Source: Chromera velia
Taxonomy: Eukaryota; Sar; Chromeraceae
Direction of reading: 5' to 3'
Length of the DNA: 49,492 nt
Assembly: GCA_018398765.1 (NCBI GenBank)
Contig: JAHBMJ010005874.1
Span: forward strand, 2,347 to 51,838
This document shows positions 1-10,400 of this stretch, one piece after another (within the stretch, counting starts at the first letter, position 1; every line of letters begins with the position of its first letter). The position numbers and the translations under genes were made by a program. The notes below the pieces were generated by a model. That model did not search any database. It was not told the DNA's origin and saw only the letters and a program-made list of their open reading frames with translations.

Positions 1-1502
1 GGTCAGAGGAGCAGAGAGTATGTTTCTTTCTTCTTGCCGCTTCTTTTCACGTACACAACAGACAGACGGACACCGACGGAGCGACAGAGAGACACGGACG
101 GGGAAGGGGAATGGGAGGGACACACGGGGGGTTGAAGAGGAGGGAAGCAATGAGGGAAGTGTGGAGGCTAAACGGGGAAGAAGGTGACTGATTGGAAAGT
201 TTTACGCCTCTCTATGCCTCTTTCACATACATACGTTTCTATTCGGGGTCTTTCATGTGAGGAAAATGCACGGCTGATGCGTTTCCCCGCCCCTAAAAGC
301 CAACAGCACAGGCAGCTCGGTAACTTCCAACGAAAAGACCAAAGGGAATACTTTTTCAAATTGCTGCTCTCCAATTGGTTTCAATGGGCCAGGGGAAAAG
401 ATACACATCAAAAGTGAAGGGACCAAGTCGTGAAAAGGGGTAGACAACTAGGGTAGACAAGGAGCAGGAAGACTGCAGGAATGCGGAATGATACAGAAAA
501 ACCCAACTCAGAGCTTGAGAGGCCCATGAAAGGGAACCCAATGGTCCACATGGGCACACACAAAAAAATGAAAAAGGAACTGAAGCAGCGTACCTTCCCG
601 TCTCCGACGTGAACAACTCCCTCTGGCGTTGCTTCCCGGGTTCTCGATCTGCGCGTCTTGATTGATCCGAGCAGCAGGAAGCAGGGTTGATGTTACAGTG
701 TAGGACATGCACTGTTTATCTATGGAGGAGGGAGCAAAGAAACAGCAGTGCATTCTCAGTTTGATGCACGTCCCCTTAATTTGGGAGGGCTGCAACGGTA
801 TCAACGGTGTTGTTCTTTTGACGCCGTCTTTGAAAATCAACTTCATGCAGGCACGCACGATTTTTACAACCGTTGACGCGAATTCTCTTGCAACAAAGGC
901 CCCACCCCCGTGCTGACCTAGCTGGAAAAGGCGTCCCTTCTGGATGGACTCCGAGCTGGTTCCCGACAACAAGTCTGTCTGAGCAACTTTGACCGCGGTT
1001 CTGGATGCCGTCGAAACTCACGACGCAAGGCGGGAAAATTTCAGCTGCGCAGTGCGAATGATTCCGACCGTAGCGCGCTGTCGTCGGAAGACATACCGGA
1101 CTGCTCAGCAAAGTGCGTACTCTCATTCGTGTACTTGCGTAAAGCAGGATGATCGATCGAAGACCTCCGACGAACAGGTCTCGGAACATGAATCTCATGA
1201 TGGGAACTTGCCGTCTCATTGCCGTCTCGGATGTTCAATAGGGCCCGGGGTCCGACCACGAGTTGCCTGTGGCCCGCGCATGCGCGCGATGCTTTCGCGC
1301 ATTCTGCTCGCCCCATCGTCTTCACGAGTCCCTCAGACTCCATATGACTCCATCTCTCTCTTCGAAGCACTTGAAAACCAGGATGCTACGCAAAGGAGCG
1401 AAAGACACGCCAGGACAGACAGTCCCTGCAATTTAGAGTGGAGACTGGGCCTGCATGATTGAATTCTTTCTTGATCAAATCTGAAGCAAGGTTTGGCCAG
1501 AG
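1..1502. other. 5' flank of the MYND gene; no gene supported
   Basis: This stretch holds only short overlapping open frames on both strands. None has a recognisable domain or a chain of phase-compatible splice sites. It is probably the upstream region and 5' UTR of the plus-strand gene starting at 1503. A GC-rich patch lies at about 1237-1300. Confidence 0.5.
1237..1300. promoter_or_regulatory. GC-rich CpG patch upstream of the MYND gene
   Basis: A short patch rich in GGCCCGG and CGCGCATGCGCGCG-type sequence lies about 200-265 bases before the chosen ATG. Similar small patches occur upstream of the starts at 21803 and 44451. Promoter function is inference from position only. Confidence 0.25.
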
Positions 1503-4500
1503 ATGACAGAGACGGCTCCAGACTCGAAAATTGACATAGACTTAGGGAGCAATGTTTTCCCTATGCTCAAATTGTTTGGTTTGCTTGAGTCCATGGCTTC
1601 CACTATACCCGACGTCTACGGCGTCGACGTTAGAGGGCTTGATTTTGCCGCTGCAGTGGCTCCTGTTTTCGCGAGCAGGGCAGACATGGTCGTCGCCTAC
1701 TCTCACCGTCTCCCTTTCAAGAGGGCAAGAGTTGAGTCCTTTGAATTAGTGGATAAGGCAATTGCTCTCTGCAGAGAGAAGACAGACTCTGTCATTCCAC
1801 CCGACCTGTTTACCACACCACCCGAGCTTGCACAGCTCAGACCATACCTCGCTGCTTTTGTTCTCGGTTCCACACTGAGCAGATGTCTTTTGCAGTCCTC
1901 AGTTGAGGGGGTGGATTGGGACGAAAAAATCACAAGCATCGGTTTGGCAGAGATTCTGCACTCTACAGATTGCAAGGAGCCTGACAAAGAAGGAGACGGC
2001 GACTCGCAGCCGCAGGAGGCTTCTGATCAGACCGCGCGGCTCCTGCTCCTACGTGAGTTGAGCTGTCTGGTTTCGAAGGCACAGTTCGCTTTCACCGCGC
2101 CCCTCCTCAAGTGCTGCCATAACCCCCAGTGCAGCTTCGAGGGGCTGCGCACGCCCGGCGTGCACGACCTGCTTGCGTGTCCGCTGTTCCTGCAGAGCGC
2201 CCTTGCTCTCTTCCGCCTTGCCGACAGCGCTCCGAAGTGGGAAGAGGGAACGGAGGCGGGCTCCTGGGTGGCCTGCGTCTGGGATCTCCAACTGACCGGC
2301 ATGCAGGTTGTCAGGTTGCTGTGTTCGTGGAGCTCAGCAGTGCAGCACCACCTTTGCAAGCGCTCCTTTTTTATGAAGACGCTTCGAGCAGCGTGCGAGA
2401 AAGGTCCCATGTCGGTCCCCGTCTCTCCCTTGAGTCTCTTTCCGAGAGAGGCCCAATCGCTCTTTCTGTCCGTACTCAGGGAGCAACCCCCCCTTGCCGC
2501 AAGGTGGCGGCTGGGGGAGCGGCTGGCAGAGAAAATGGGCGGGGGGAGCGTCGAAATGGCTGCTGCGCTGGTGCGTGGCGCCCTCGCAGAGGTTTGCTGG
2601 CTCCCCGCGCCGCCGACTGAGCTTCTGCTGAACCTGGCGGAGAAACTGCGGGATTTGGCCTCGGTTTTCCGCCAGAACATCGGCAGACTGGGGAAGTCAT
2701 CCGATTCGTCCTCGCAGAAAGGGACGAAAGTGATCACTGAAGCAACATTGGTCGCCCTGGCCAGTGAGAAGAGGGGAGACCGGGAGGGTGCGGGGGAGGT
2801 TGGGCTAAGTTTGATGTGCAAGAGGCTGCTGCAGGTTCTCTTCGCCTGCAAAGTTCAGAAGGACATGGGATCGGAGGACTCCCTCTCTGAGGGTTGCTGG
2901 CTTCACATCGCGCCCCCTGCAAGCATGATGGTGGTTGGGTTCTATCAATGGTCGGTCCCTCGGCCAGATGAATCGATCATATCGAGGTAGAAGAAAGGTT
3001 CGATCGTTTTCTTCTGGTTTCTTGGCATTTGTTTTTCTTTCTTTTTCAAGAACGTTCTGTTCACGTAAGATGTTGGCCGGGTGAATTCCATCAACGGCCA
3101 GTCGGCTCATGCAATCAGGAACTGCCACGTGCATGCTCTCCGTCAATAATAAATCCTGAATTGCATTCATTGCCCCTTCTTTGTATTCTTTCTACATACC
3201 CTCCCCTATACCTATCTTCCCCCTTCCTTCATACGGTCTTTCCTTCCAGCCTACCTTTTACACCTTCCTTCCAGCCTACCTCCTTTCCCCCTTCCCGTTT
3301 CTCCTCCCTTCTTCCTTCCTTCCTCCCTTTCTCCCTCCCGTCCTACCTTCCTTTGTCCCTCACCTTCTTTCGTGCTCTCTCAAAGAAACCTGGCAGGCAG
3401 ACAGGCAGGAAGGGCACTTCATCGCTTGAATGCCCCATCCTTCCCCCGCGCGTGCAGTCTCGGAATGGTCCTGATGAACCGGGCCTGTCTCGACGATCTG
3501 GCCGCAACGCCCGCGAAGATCGACCAGATGATCGCGAAGCTGCGTCTCCTCAGCGACGCATCGATACACGAGATGGAGGAGATCGAGGCAGGGGTAAGTA
3601 CGCACGTGGGTGCAGCAGGGGACATACATGCAGAGTAGAATTTCCGATCCATCATGCTCCGTTTTTCTTTCCAAAGAAGTGAATGAAGGATGCATGGTCC
3701 AGATCGACTTTGTATGGAGACGCGCGGCCCGGCGAGAATGCTCGAAGATGACACGCAGCAACTCTCTTTCTCTTGTTTCTTCAACCCCGCAGTCTCAGTG
3801 GAATCCTCTTTTTCGATCGGCGTCTGCATCTCCCCGGCCCCCTTCTGTCTCTCACCGAGCATGCATGTCCCCCTGCATGGGCCTGCCTCCCCTCCCTCCC
3901 CTTCCCCCTCCTCCCCTCCTTTTCTTTTTGTGCCACCGTGAGAGTGTGTAGTTCTTCGTTTGCCTGCTCAGCACGATTGTTGGGTGCTCGGTGAGTGTAA
4001 ATCTGGGTGCCTCTGGTTGAGACTCTCTCTCTCTTTTGATCCTTCCTTCTGAATCTTTCGGTCCGTCGGCCAGCTTCGTCTGCGGCACCGCCCCTCTGCC
4101 CACTAAATTCTTGCATGACTGCAGGGCGTGCCTACGTACATGCAGCTGAGGTCCTTTTCGTTTATCCTTTCTGTTCTCTGCATCCTTCGCCTGAATTCGG
4201 TCTCTTCCTTCCTTCCCACTCAATTGTCTGCATGCAGCACTCAGAACAGAAGGGGCCTCCCTGCGAGGAGCACCCGACGTGCAAGGTCTTCATTGAGCTG
4301 CTCAAAAACGTCAAAAATGCCGCCAAGAGGGCTCGAGAGACCCACCAGCAGCAGCAGAAGCAGCAGCAATCCCAGAGCAGAAGGAGGGGACGGGAGAGGC
4401 GGGGGCGGAAAGGAAACAGCGGAGGGGGGCACCAGGCCCCCCAGCATCACCCTCCGTTCTCGCTTCTCGAGGCTGATGTGGCAACGATTCACAGCATGGT

Positions 4501-5290
4501 CAGACAACGCCTCACGGAGGCGGATATTTCTCACTTCGCCAAGCCGGACAAACCGTCTGGGAGAACCGAGCCTGAGGACCGCAGCCCTCTTTCTGAAGCA
4601 AACGGAGTGCCCTGTGAGCCACAAGGCGAGAAAGGCACCCCGCTCCCTGCAGCATCAGCCTCCAGTGATTCGAAAGCCCAAGAGGCCACAGAGGGGGACC
4701 AGTGGCGGGATTTGCGCCCCCCCCCCTGCTCTGAGTGTTTGCGGTTCGTGGGCACTCATCCCACCTCCGATTCGGAGGATGAAGCTCCACCTCAAGGCCG
4801 GGATGTGCCCTCTGTGGAGGGAGAAAGTCCCAACGACTCTGTTGGTCGTAAAATGACCCGACAGGGAAAGGGAAAAGCGGGGAAAGGAGGGGATGGGAAG
4901 AACCGCTGTGGTGGCTGCGGGTTCGCGTACTTCTGCGACTCCCAATGCCTCCGATCTGCTTGGAAGGGTGGGCACAAGTCGAGGTGCCGTCTGATGAGTC
5001 TGCACAAAAGGGAGGACGGGAGGGGGTGTCCCTTCGCCTCCTTCGATGAGACTGCCGCTGAGTGTGCCCATGCGTTCCCTGGGTGGACCCCCGGGGGTTC
5101 GCTCCAGTGTGCCTTGGGCGAGCTGGCGCGCTTGCTGGTCATTTCAGAACCAGCCGTGCAGCGGGTTTTTGATCAGGAAGATGAGGGGAGAGGAGGGGGG
5201 ACGCAAAAGTCCACCGATTCGAGTTCTGCACCCCCGTCAGACCTGAGCTGGGACTACACAAGCTTAGCTGATTTCATTGATCTACTGTAA
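1503..5290 (+). CDS. MYND-type zinc-finger protein, three exons
   Basis: Exons 1503-2986, 3458-3593 and 4238-5290 give about 890 residues ending in TAA. Donors are GTAGAA and GTAAGT; acceptors are GTGCAG and CATGCAG. The split serine codon after exon 1 and phase 0 after exon 2 keep one open frame throughout, which is why I chose this chain. The C-terminal third has the MYND cysteine pattern: CSEC at about residue 704, then CGGC at 764, CDSQC, GHKSRC to about 790. MYND fingers normally bind proline-rich partner motifs and often sit in chromatin or signalling proteins. Here a basic spacer of about 57 residues separates the first CxxC from the rest, where 7-11 is usual. Exon 1 encodes a mostly helical region I do not recognise, with an extra CCHNPQC near residue 209. 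A Q-rich and R-rich linker opens exon 3. There is no SET domain. The partner and pathway are unknown. Confidence 0.75.
3180..3365 (+). repeat. Pyrimidine tract in intron 1 of the MYND gene
   Basis: A TTCC/CTTCC-rich, almost purine-free run lies within the intron 2987-3457. It resembles an oversized polypyrimidine tract, although the acceptor itself is about 90 bases further on. Confidence 0.7.
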
Positions 5291-7156
5291 GCTTCGTATA
5301 GCTTCATGATTGACATACTGAGAGCAGCTTCTATGTTGCGCCTGTGGTACCCCTGTATCGAGCCAAGAAGAGGCCTCGATGATTTCATTTTGTTTGACGG
5401 AGAAAGGATCGAAGGACCAGTGACGGAATTAAGGCAGGAATTAGTCTTGCAAAGGAAAGAATCCGATTTTCTTGCTCATACAATTTCTGCTGTTTGTGGA
5501 TGCGCACATGCAGAGCAAAGACGCGCTAGTGAATGTGCATTCGCGCACACACATTCACACACGCTCAGAGGTCCTCACGACTGAACGTTCTATGTACATA
5601 AGTATTCGCGTGGTGAATTGCATCGTGACAGCGTGACACTGGCACAGTGTCAGTGACAATTGACTGACAGATCCACGGCACTTGCAGTGTTCAATTGGAT
5701 CGAGACTCGAGGCCAACAATCAGTGACATGATCAATCTTGATGATATCACAGTATGACATCAATTTAATGTTAATTGTAGTGTTAATTGTACATATGCAT
5801 ATGCCTCATGCAACTATATCTATCGCCAGTATATCTATCGAATTATTAATTGTATAACACTCATACAAGACTTGTTTGACCTAGTGTTTGTCACTGTTTG
5901 ATTTTATAGAATTGACTTTGAATGATTAATTTATTGAATTGTTTATTTAGTAGAAAAAAAACATAAACGGGTTACAGTGGGGGGATTGTTTTTTCTTTAG
6001 CCGACGCTGAGACTTTTAACTTTAATATTAAGCTTGACGATAAATCAAATCCATCAATCACTAAAGATTCTATCTAGGATTCTATAGCAATAAAATATGT
6101 AAGCTTCGATAACAGCTTTAAAATATAAAAAGTTCAATGATGAATGAGTAAATGATTTAAATACAATAAAAAGTTCAGACTACGTAACATAAAACCTTTA
6201 CTAGAACTCTTAATCTCTAGTCATTGTAAACATAATTAAAAAAGTGTCGTAATAAAAAAAAATAATGATTAGGATATAATTATTATATATAAAGCCTGAA
6301 GTACATGCATAACTTTGATAAGCTTTCATCGAAAAAGAATGTGTACAGTCGTGCTTGTGCGTAAAATTATTATGTTATAAGAGTACATAATTTTTGAAAT
6401 CGTTGACCCAATATGCCAGTGGCAATCATGACGGCACAAGGTTTTGATACACGCCGCCACAGGCCTCAATGTTTGATACACGCACTTATGCAAAGGTTTG
6501 AAATCTACGTAGCTGCATGAAGACAACGGGATAAGAAGCGCAGTCTTCCACAATCTATTACAGGTCCTGGAGCAATCGCCTGCCAGACTGTGCCAGTTGC
6601 ATTCCTTAATTTTTGTTTTTATGTGGGTGGTGGGGATTGGCGGGGGAATATGCAGGCTCTGCAGGCAACGAGGGCACTAGGCTTTTGTGACTTGCGAATA
6701 AAGTCGTTTGCACATCTTTTTCATCGTTCTCCCTTTTTCTCTTCTCCGTCTTCAATGCGGCCCGATCGCTGCCTCAGTCCGCGTCTGCGTCTCTAGGTGT
6801 GGGAACGACCCAGCTAGAGAGGGCGTGGCGGTCCAAAGTATAGAGGGGCTCCTTGCCGAGGGCCGGAATTCGGGCAGGAGAGAATTGGGGGAAGTGAAAC
6901 AGCTCCGGAAAGGCATTCAGAAATCGATCGAAAAAACTGGAGCGTAAGGAGACCCTGCAGTGATATTGTGTGCATACAACGGATTTTCGGCATTCGTTCT
7001 CAAGTACAGTCACGCCGGCTTTGCCCTTTCATGGACAATTAAGGGTAAGTTTCAAAAAAATAAAAATATGTTTTTGGTGCGATTTGGCCTTTCTGAGAAA
7101 CTCTGTGGTCCACATGAGGACGCAGTTCGTTCAACAAAGTTCACTTGAGAAAATAA
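5291..7156. other. AT-rich spacer between convergent genes
   Basis: This is the 3' flank of the MYND gene and, beyond about 6.9 kb, the 3' side of the minus-strand GPS gene. From about 5600 to 6560 the sequence is markedly AT-rich, with repeated TTAATTGTA and TATATCTATCG words. No coding exon, RNA gene or mobile element is evident. Confidence 0.6.
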
Positions 7157-7441
7157 TCATGCAACGATCGAGGAATCGCAGGAACTCTTCGAGAAATACA
7201 GGCACGAAGGGACGTCTGAAGAATTGAGAATGCAACAGGATTGGGGAAAGAACAGAAGTGTGCGATTCCAAAAAAAGAGAGCCGTGTGCTCTGAAGGCAT
7301 GAAATGTCTTTTTCTAATTGTCAACTCCGAGTCGCCTCTTCGCTCCACATCTCCTTTTCTGAGGCTCTCATGCTCATTAAGCGATTGAAGAAACAAAGTG
7401 CACGGGGGGTACCGAATGGCAATCAGAAGAAACACCTTCGG
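7157..7441 (-). other. Candidate last exon of the GPS gene
   Basis: If the exon carrying the last hydrophobic segment ends at 7524 (donor GTCAAT followed by a GTCA-rich tract), an acceptor CTGTACAG gives an exon 7441-7157. It is in phase 0 and encodes 94 residues ending in TGA. It starts hydrophobic and continues with a charged stretch near [12 protein letters not shown]. The alternative is simple read-through to the TAG at 7515. Its second half looks less like protein. Confidence 0.4.
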
Positions 7442-10400
7442 CTGTACAGAGAATCAATCGGTCGAATCACTGTTTGGAATCACTGACTGATTGACTGATT
7501 GACCGAGTGACTGACTAATTGACTAACCAAAGTACGAAAGCATGGAGGATTCCCAAAACGACGATGTTGACGAATTCAGCGCCGAGCAGGATCACAACGG
7601 AGATCGAGTGCTCATGAATCACGACAGACTGCTTCCTCCCACTCCCAGGGAGCACCTCCATCCGTGATCCGCCTACGATCGTAAAGACCACACCTAAAAT
7701 AAGGGCAAGCACTGCGCATGCGACCGCAATGCCAAACTGCACCATCTGCTCCCGTCTGCGTAGATGTATGTAGAGGCCTGCACACACCCTCTTAGAGAGA
7801 ACCTGGCGGGGCGCCCCCCACCTCAAGTGAGGCGAGAAGCGGTAGTAGAGAGTCCGGTTTGTTTCCCTCGCGAGCAACGAATCTGCTCTACACAGACTTC
7901 CACGGCGGACCTTCTCACCCGCTTTCTTCTCTTGCTCTTCATTCGTTTCCTTTTTTCTTCTCAGGGGCGTACTAATTGACTCTTCTGAAGCGTCTGAGGC
8001 TTCGCCCCCCTTTTCACTTTCTTTACCGTGTCTTCCAGAGTGGTCGGCAGCAGCCGCAGCTCCAATCTCTCCAGTCTGAGGTGCTGAAACATTTTTGCTC
8101 TTGCCTAAGGATGTTGTCCGAGGGTCCTTTGACATGAAAGCAGAGAGAGGAACTTTGCTGAGGGTTTCGTCGGAGCTCCAGACAGACGCAACGAGGCCCC
8201 GAATGATTCCAGAGACAATCAATTGTCCCAGAATATGCGCGACTATACCTTTAAAAATGGCTGGAGGTGCGTACGCCTCCAGGTCTGCGAATCCCGGGAG
8301 GGACATTCCATCTGGTGCGGTTGTGAGTGTTTGGGGTCGTCTCGGCGTGAGCCTCTCGTTGGTCTCAGTGAAGAAGACGAACAGGTTGAACACGAAAAGA
8401 GCATTCCATGAAAAGAGGACGCGCAAGACAAACACGAGAACGTCCGAGAAGGGAGACAGGTCAAAGACGGTCGTCCCAAATGTGGAATGACTCAGACGAA
8501 GGAGAGCGTGACTGCGCAACAGGCAATTCCTGGGAAAAGGATGCCCAGGCACAAGCAGGCACACACAGGGGAAGGATGTACAGACAGAGACGAAGATGGA
8601 CAGAAACACAGACAAAAATGCCCTGCAACACGGTGACAGAAAGAAGAAGAAACAAAGTGAGCACCTCAAAACACACATAAATTCCTTCAGACGGACAAAC
8701 AGACTGGCAGTCACAGAGAGGAGCAAACAGGCAAAGGCAAACGACAAAAGGGGAGGTCCAATCTGACATTGACATTCATTACTCACAGAAAGAGGCCGGA
8801 AGATCTCCACAGAACCCATTGACTTCTGCATGCATTTCATGAAAGAATGAAGTTCATAAGGGTCCTTCAAAAGAGAGAGCGACAGTGAGGAGAGCATGAC
8901 GAACAGACAAAGGAATACCGATACACATTTCAACTGGGGAAGAAAAGCGACCAACGGGCCATCTACACTCAGCACAGAGAACCAATCTCACTCCACAGAA
9001 GCTGGAGTCATACCACAAGAGAGGAGAACGTTGTGTTCATATCCTTTGATCATGAAAATGTTCTCGTGTGAACAGATGAATGCACTGACGGACCTCACGG
9101 GAACTGCGCCAGGTCTCGAGACATCCACGGGAACGACGACTGCCATTTGCTCCCGGTTTCTTTTCCATTCGTTGAAATGGCCCTCCAAGTTGTCCCTTTG
9201 GTTCACAATTCTTCTGCGCATTTCTCTGATGGCTGACTGGATTTCAGTGGAATCGTGTCGACGAAGCGAGAAGGAAGAGGAAGAGGAGGGAAGCAACTTG
9301 ACTGGAGAGACTGCAGAGAAGCGACTCGGCAGGGGAGAGTAGGCAGTGCCGTCGCTGGTAGGGCTCCGACAACCTGAGCCCTCGTCGCTTTGAAGGGAGC
9401 GAAGGGGCGGGGGGGCCGATTTGCCTCTTCTGCTTGGTGTGACTTCTATGGTCATGGGTTCCTGCCCTTTTGAGATGAAGCTAGAGAGGTCTTCTTCGAT
9501 CGTGTGGGGAAGACTCTGCTCACTTGGGCAGGAGGAAGGGGCTGCAGAGATTTCAGTGCGAATTGTGAGTGCCTCAATGGACTGACGCCTAGGTCTCTGA
9601 GCAGGGGGCGAGGTGAGAGGGGGTGGGAGGAGTGCTGTGGGAGAGAGAAGAGCACGTCTGCTAGTGGCAGGGGAGACAGAGGACTGCCCTGTCCGTGCAG
9701 GACTCAAACGGGCACTGAAAGGAGGGGTTGCAGCAACAGGCTGTTCCTCAAAGCTTCGAGAAGCAGAAGTATTGAAGGCTCCTCCATCCTTGTCGTTCTC
9801 TTCTGTTTGGAGATGATTATCGAGGTCATCGAGGAGGTTGAGAATATCATCAACCTCCGCGTCTTCCATTGAGCGGTGTTTCAGCCTCCTCTGAATGCCA
9901 TTCAAAGCATTCAGAATTTTCTGGCTGCTCTCTATGACTTCATCTCCCTCAACGTTGGTGTCCCCGCTTTGCTCGGACACAACTGCTGGAGAGTGGGGGC
10001 GTATACAAAATGGATCTTCCTTCTTTTTGCGAAAAATATTGTCTTCGCCTATATTTTCACCCCTTGACCCAGCATCGGATCCGTCGCTACTTCCAAACAA
10101 AGTATCATCATCTTTCTCGCTCACGGTTTCTCTCTTGTACGGTCGAACTTGAGTGTTGCCGTGGCGTGATGTGGGAGACGGCGGCGCCTCCATTTCGTCT
10201 AAAGTGAAACGATCCTGTCCAACTGATCCACCAACCTGTGATCCTGCAAGGCTGTTCTTTCGGAAAACTTTCAAAGCTCCTGTTGTCTTTTTTTCGTGCC
10301 ACTCCCTGACTTCAAAATTGAATCCAAACTCGAGACGCACTTTGCCCAAGAGCGCATCAAGGTCTTTCCACAAATGCCGTCTCCTCTCACCTCCACCCTG

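Noticed and set aside
989-1462. 157-residue open frame just upstream of the MYND gene
   Set aside because: No domain, no splice sites linking it to the next gene in phase, and overlapping frames of similar quality on the other strand.
2027-2851. 274-residue open frame on the minus strand
   Set aside because: It lies antisense to exon 1 of the MYND gene, is Ser/Arg-rich and has no domain; it is a shadow of a GC-rich coding exon.
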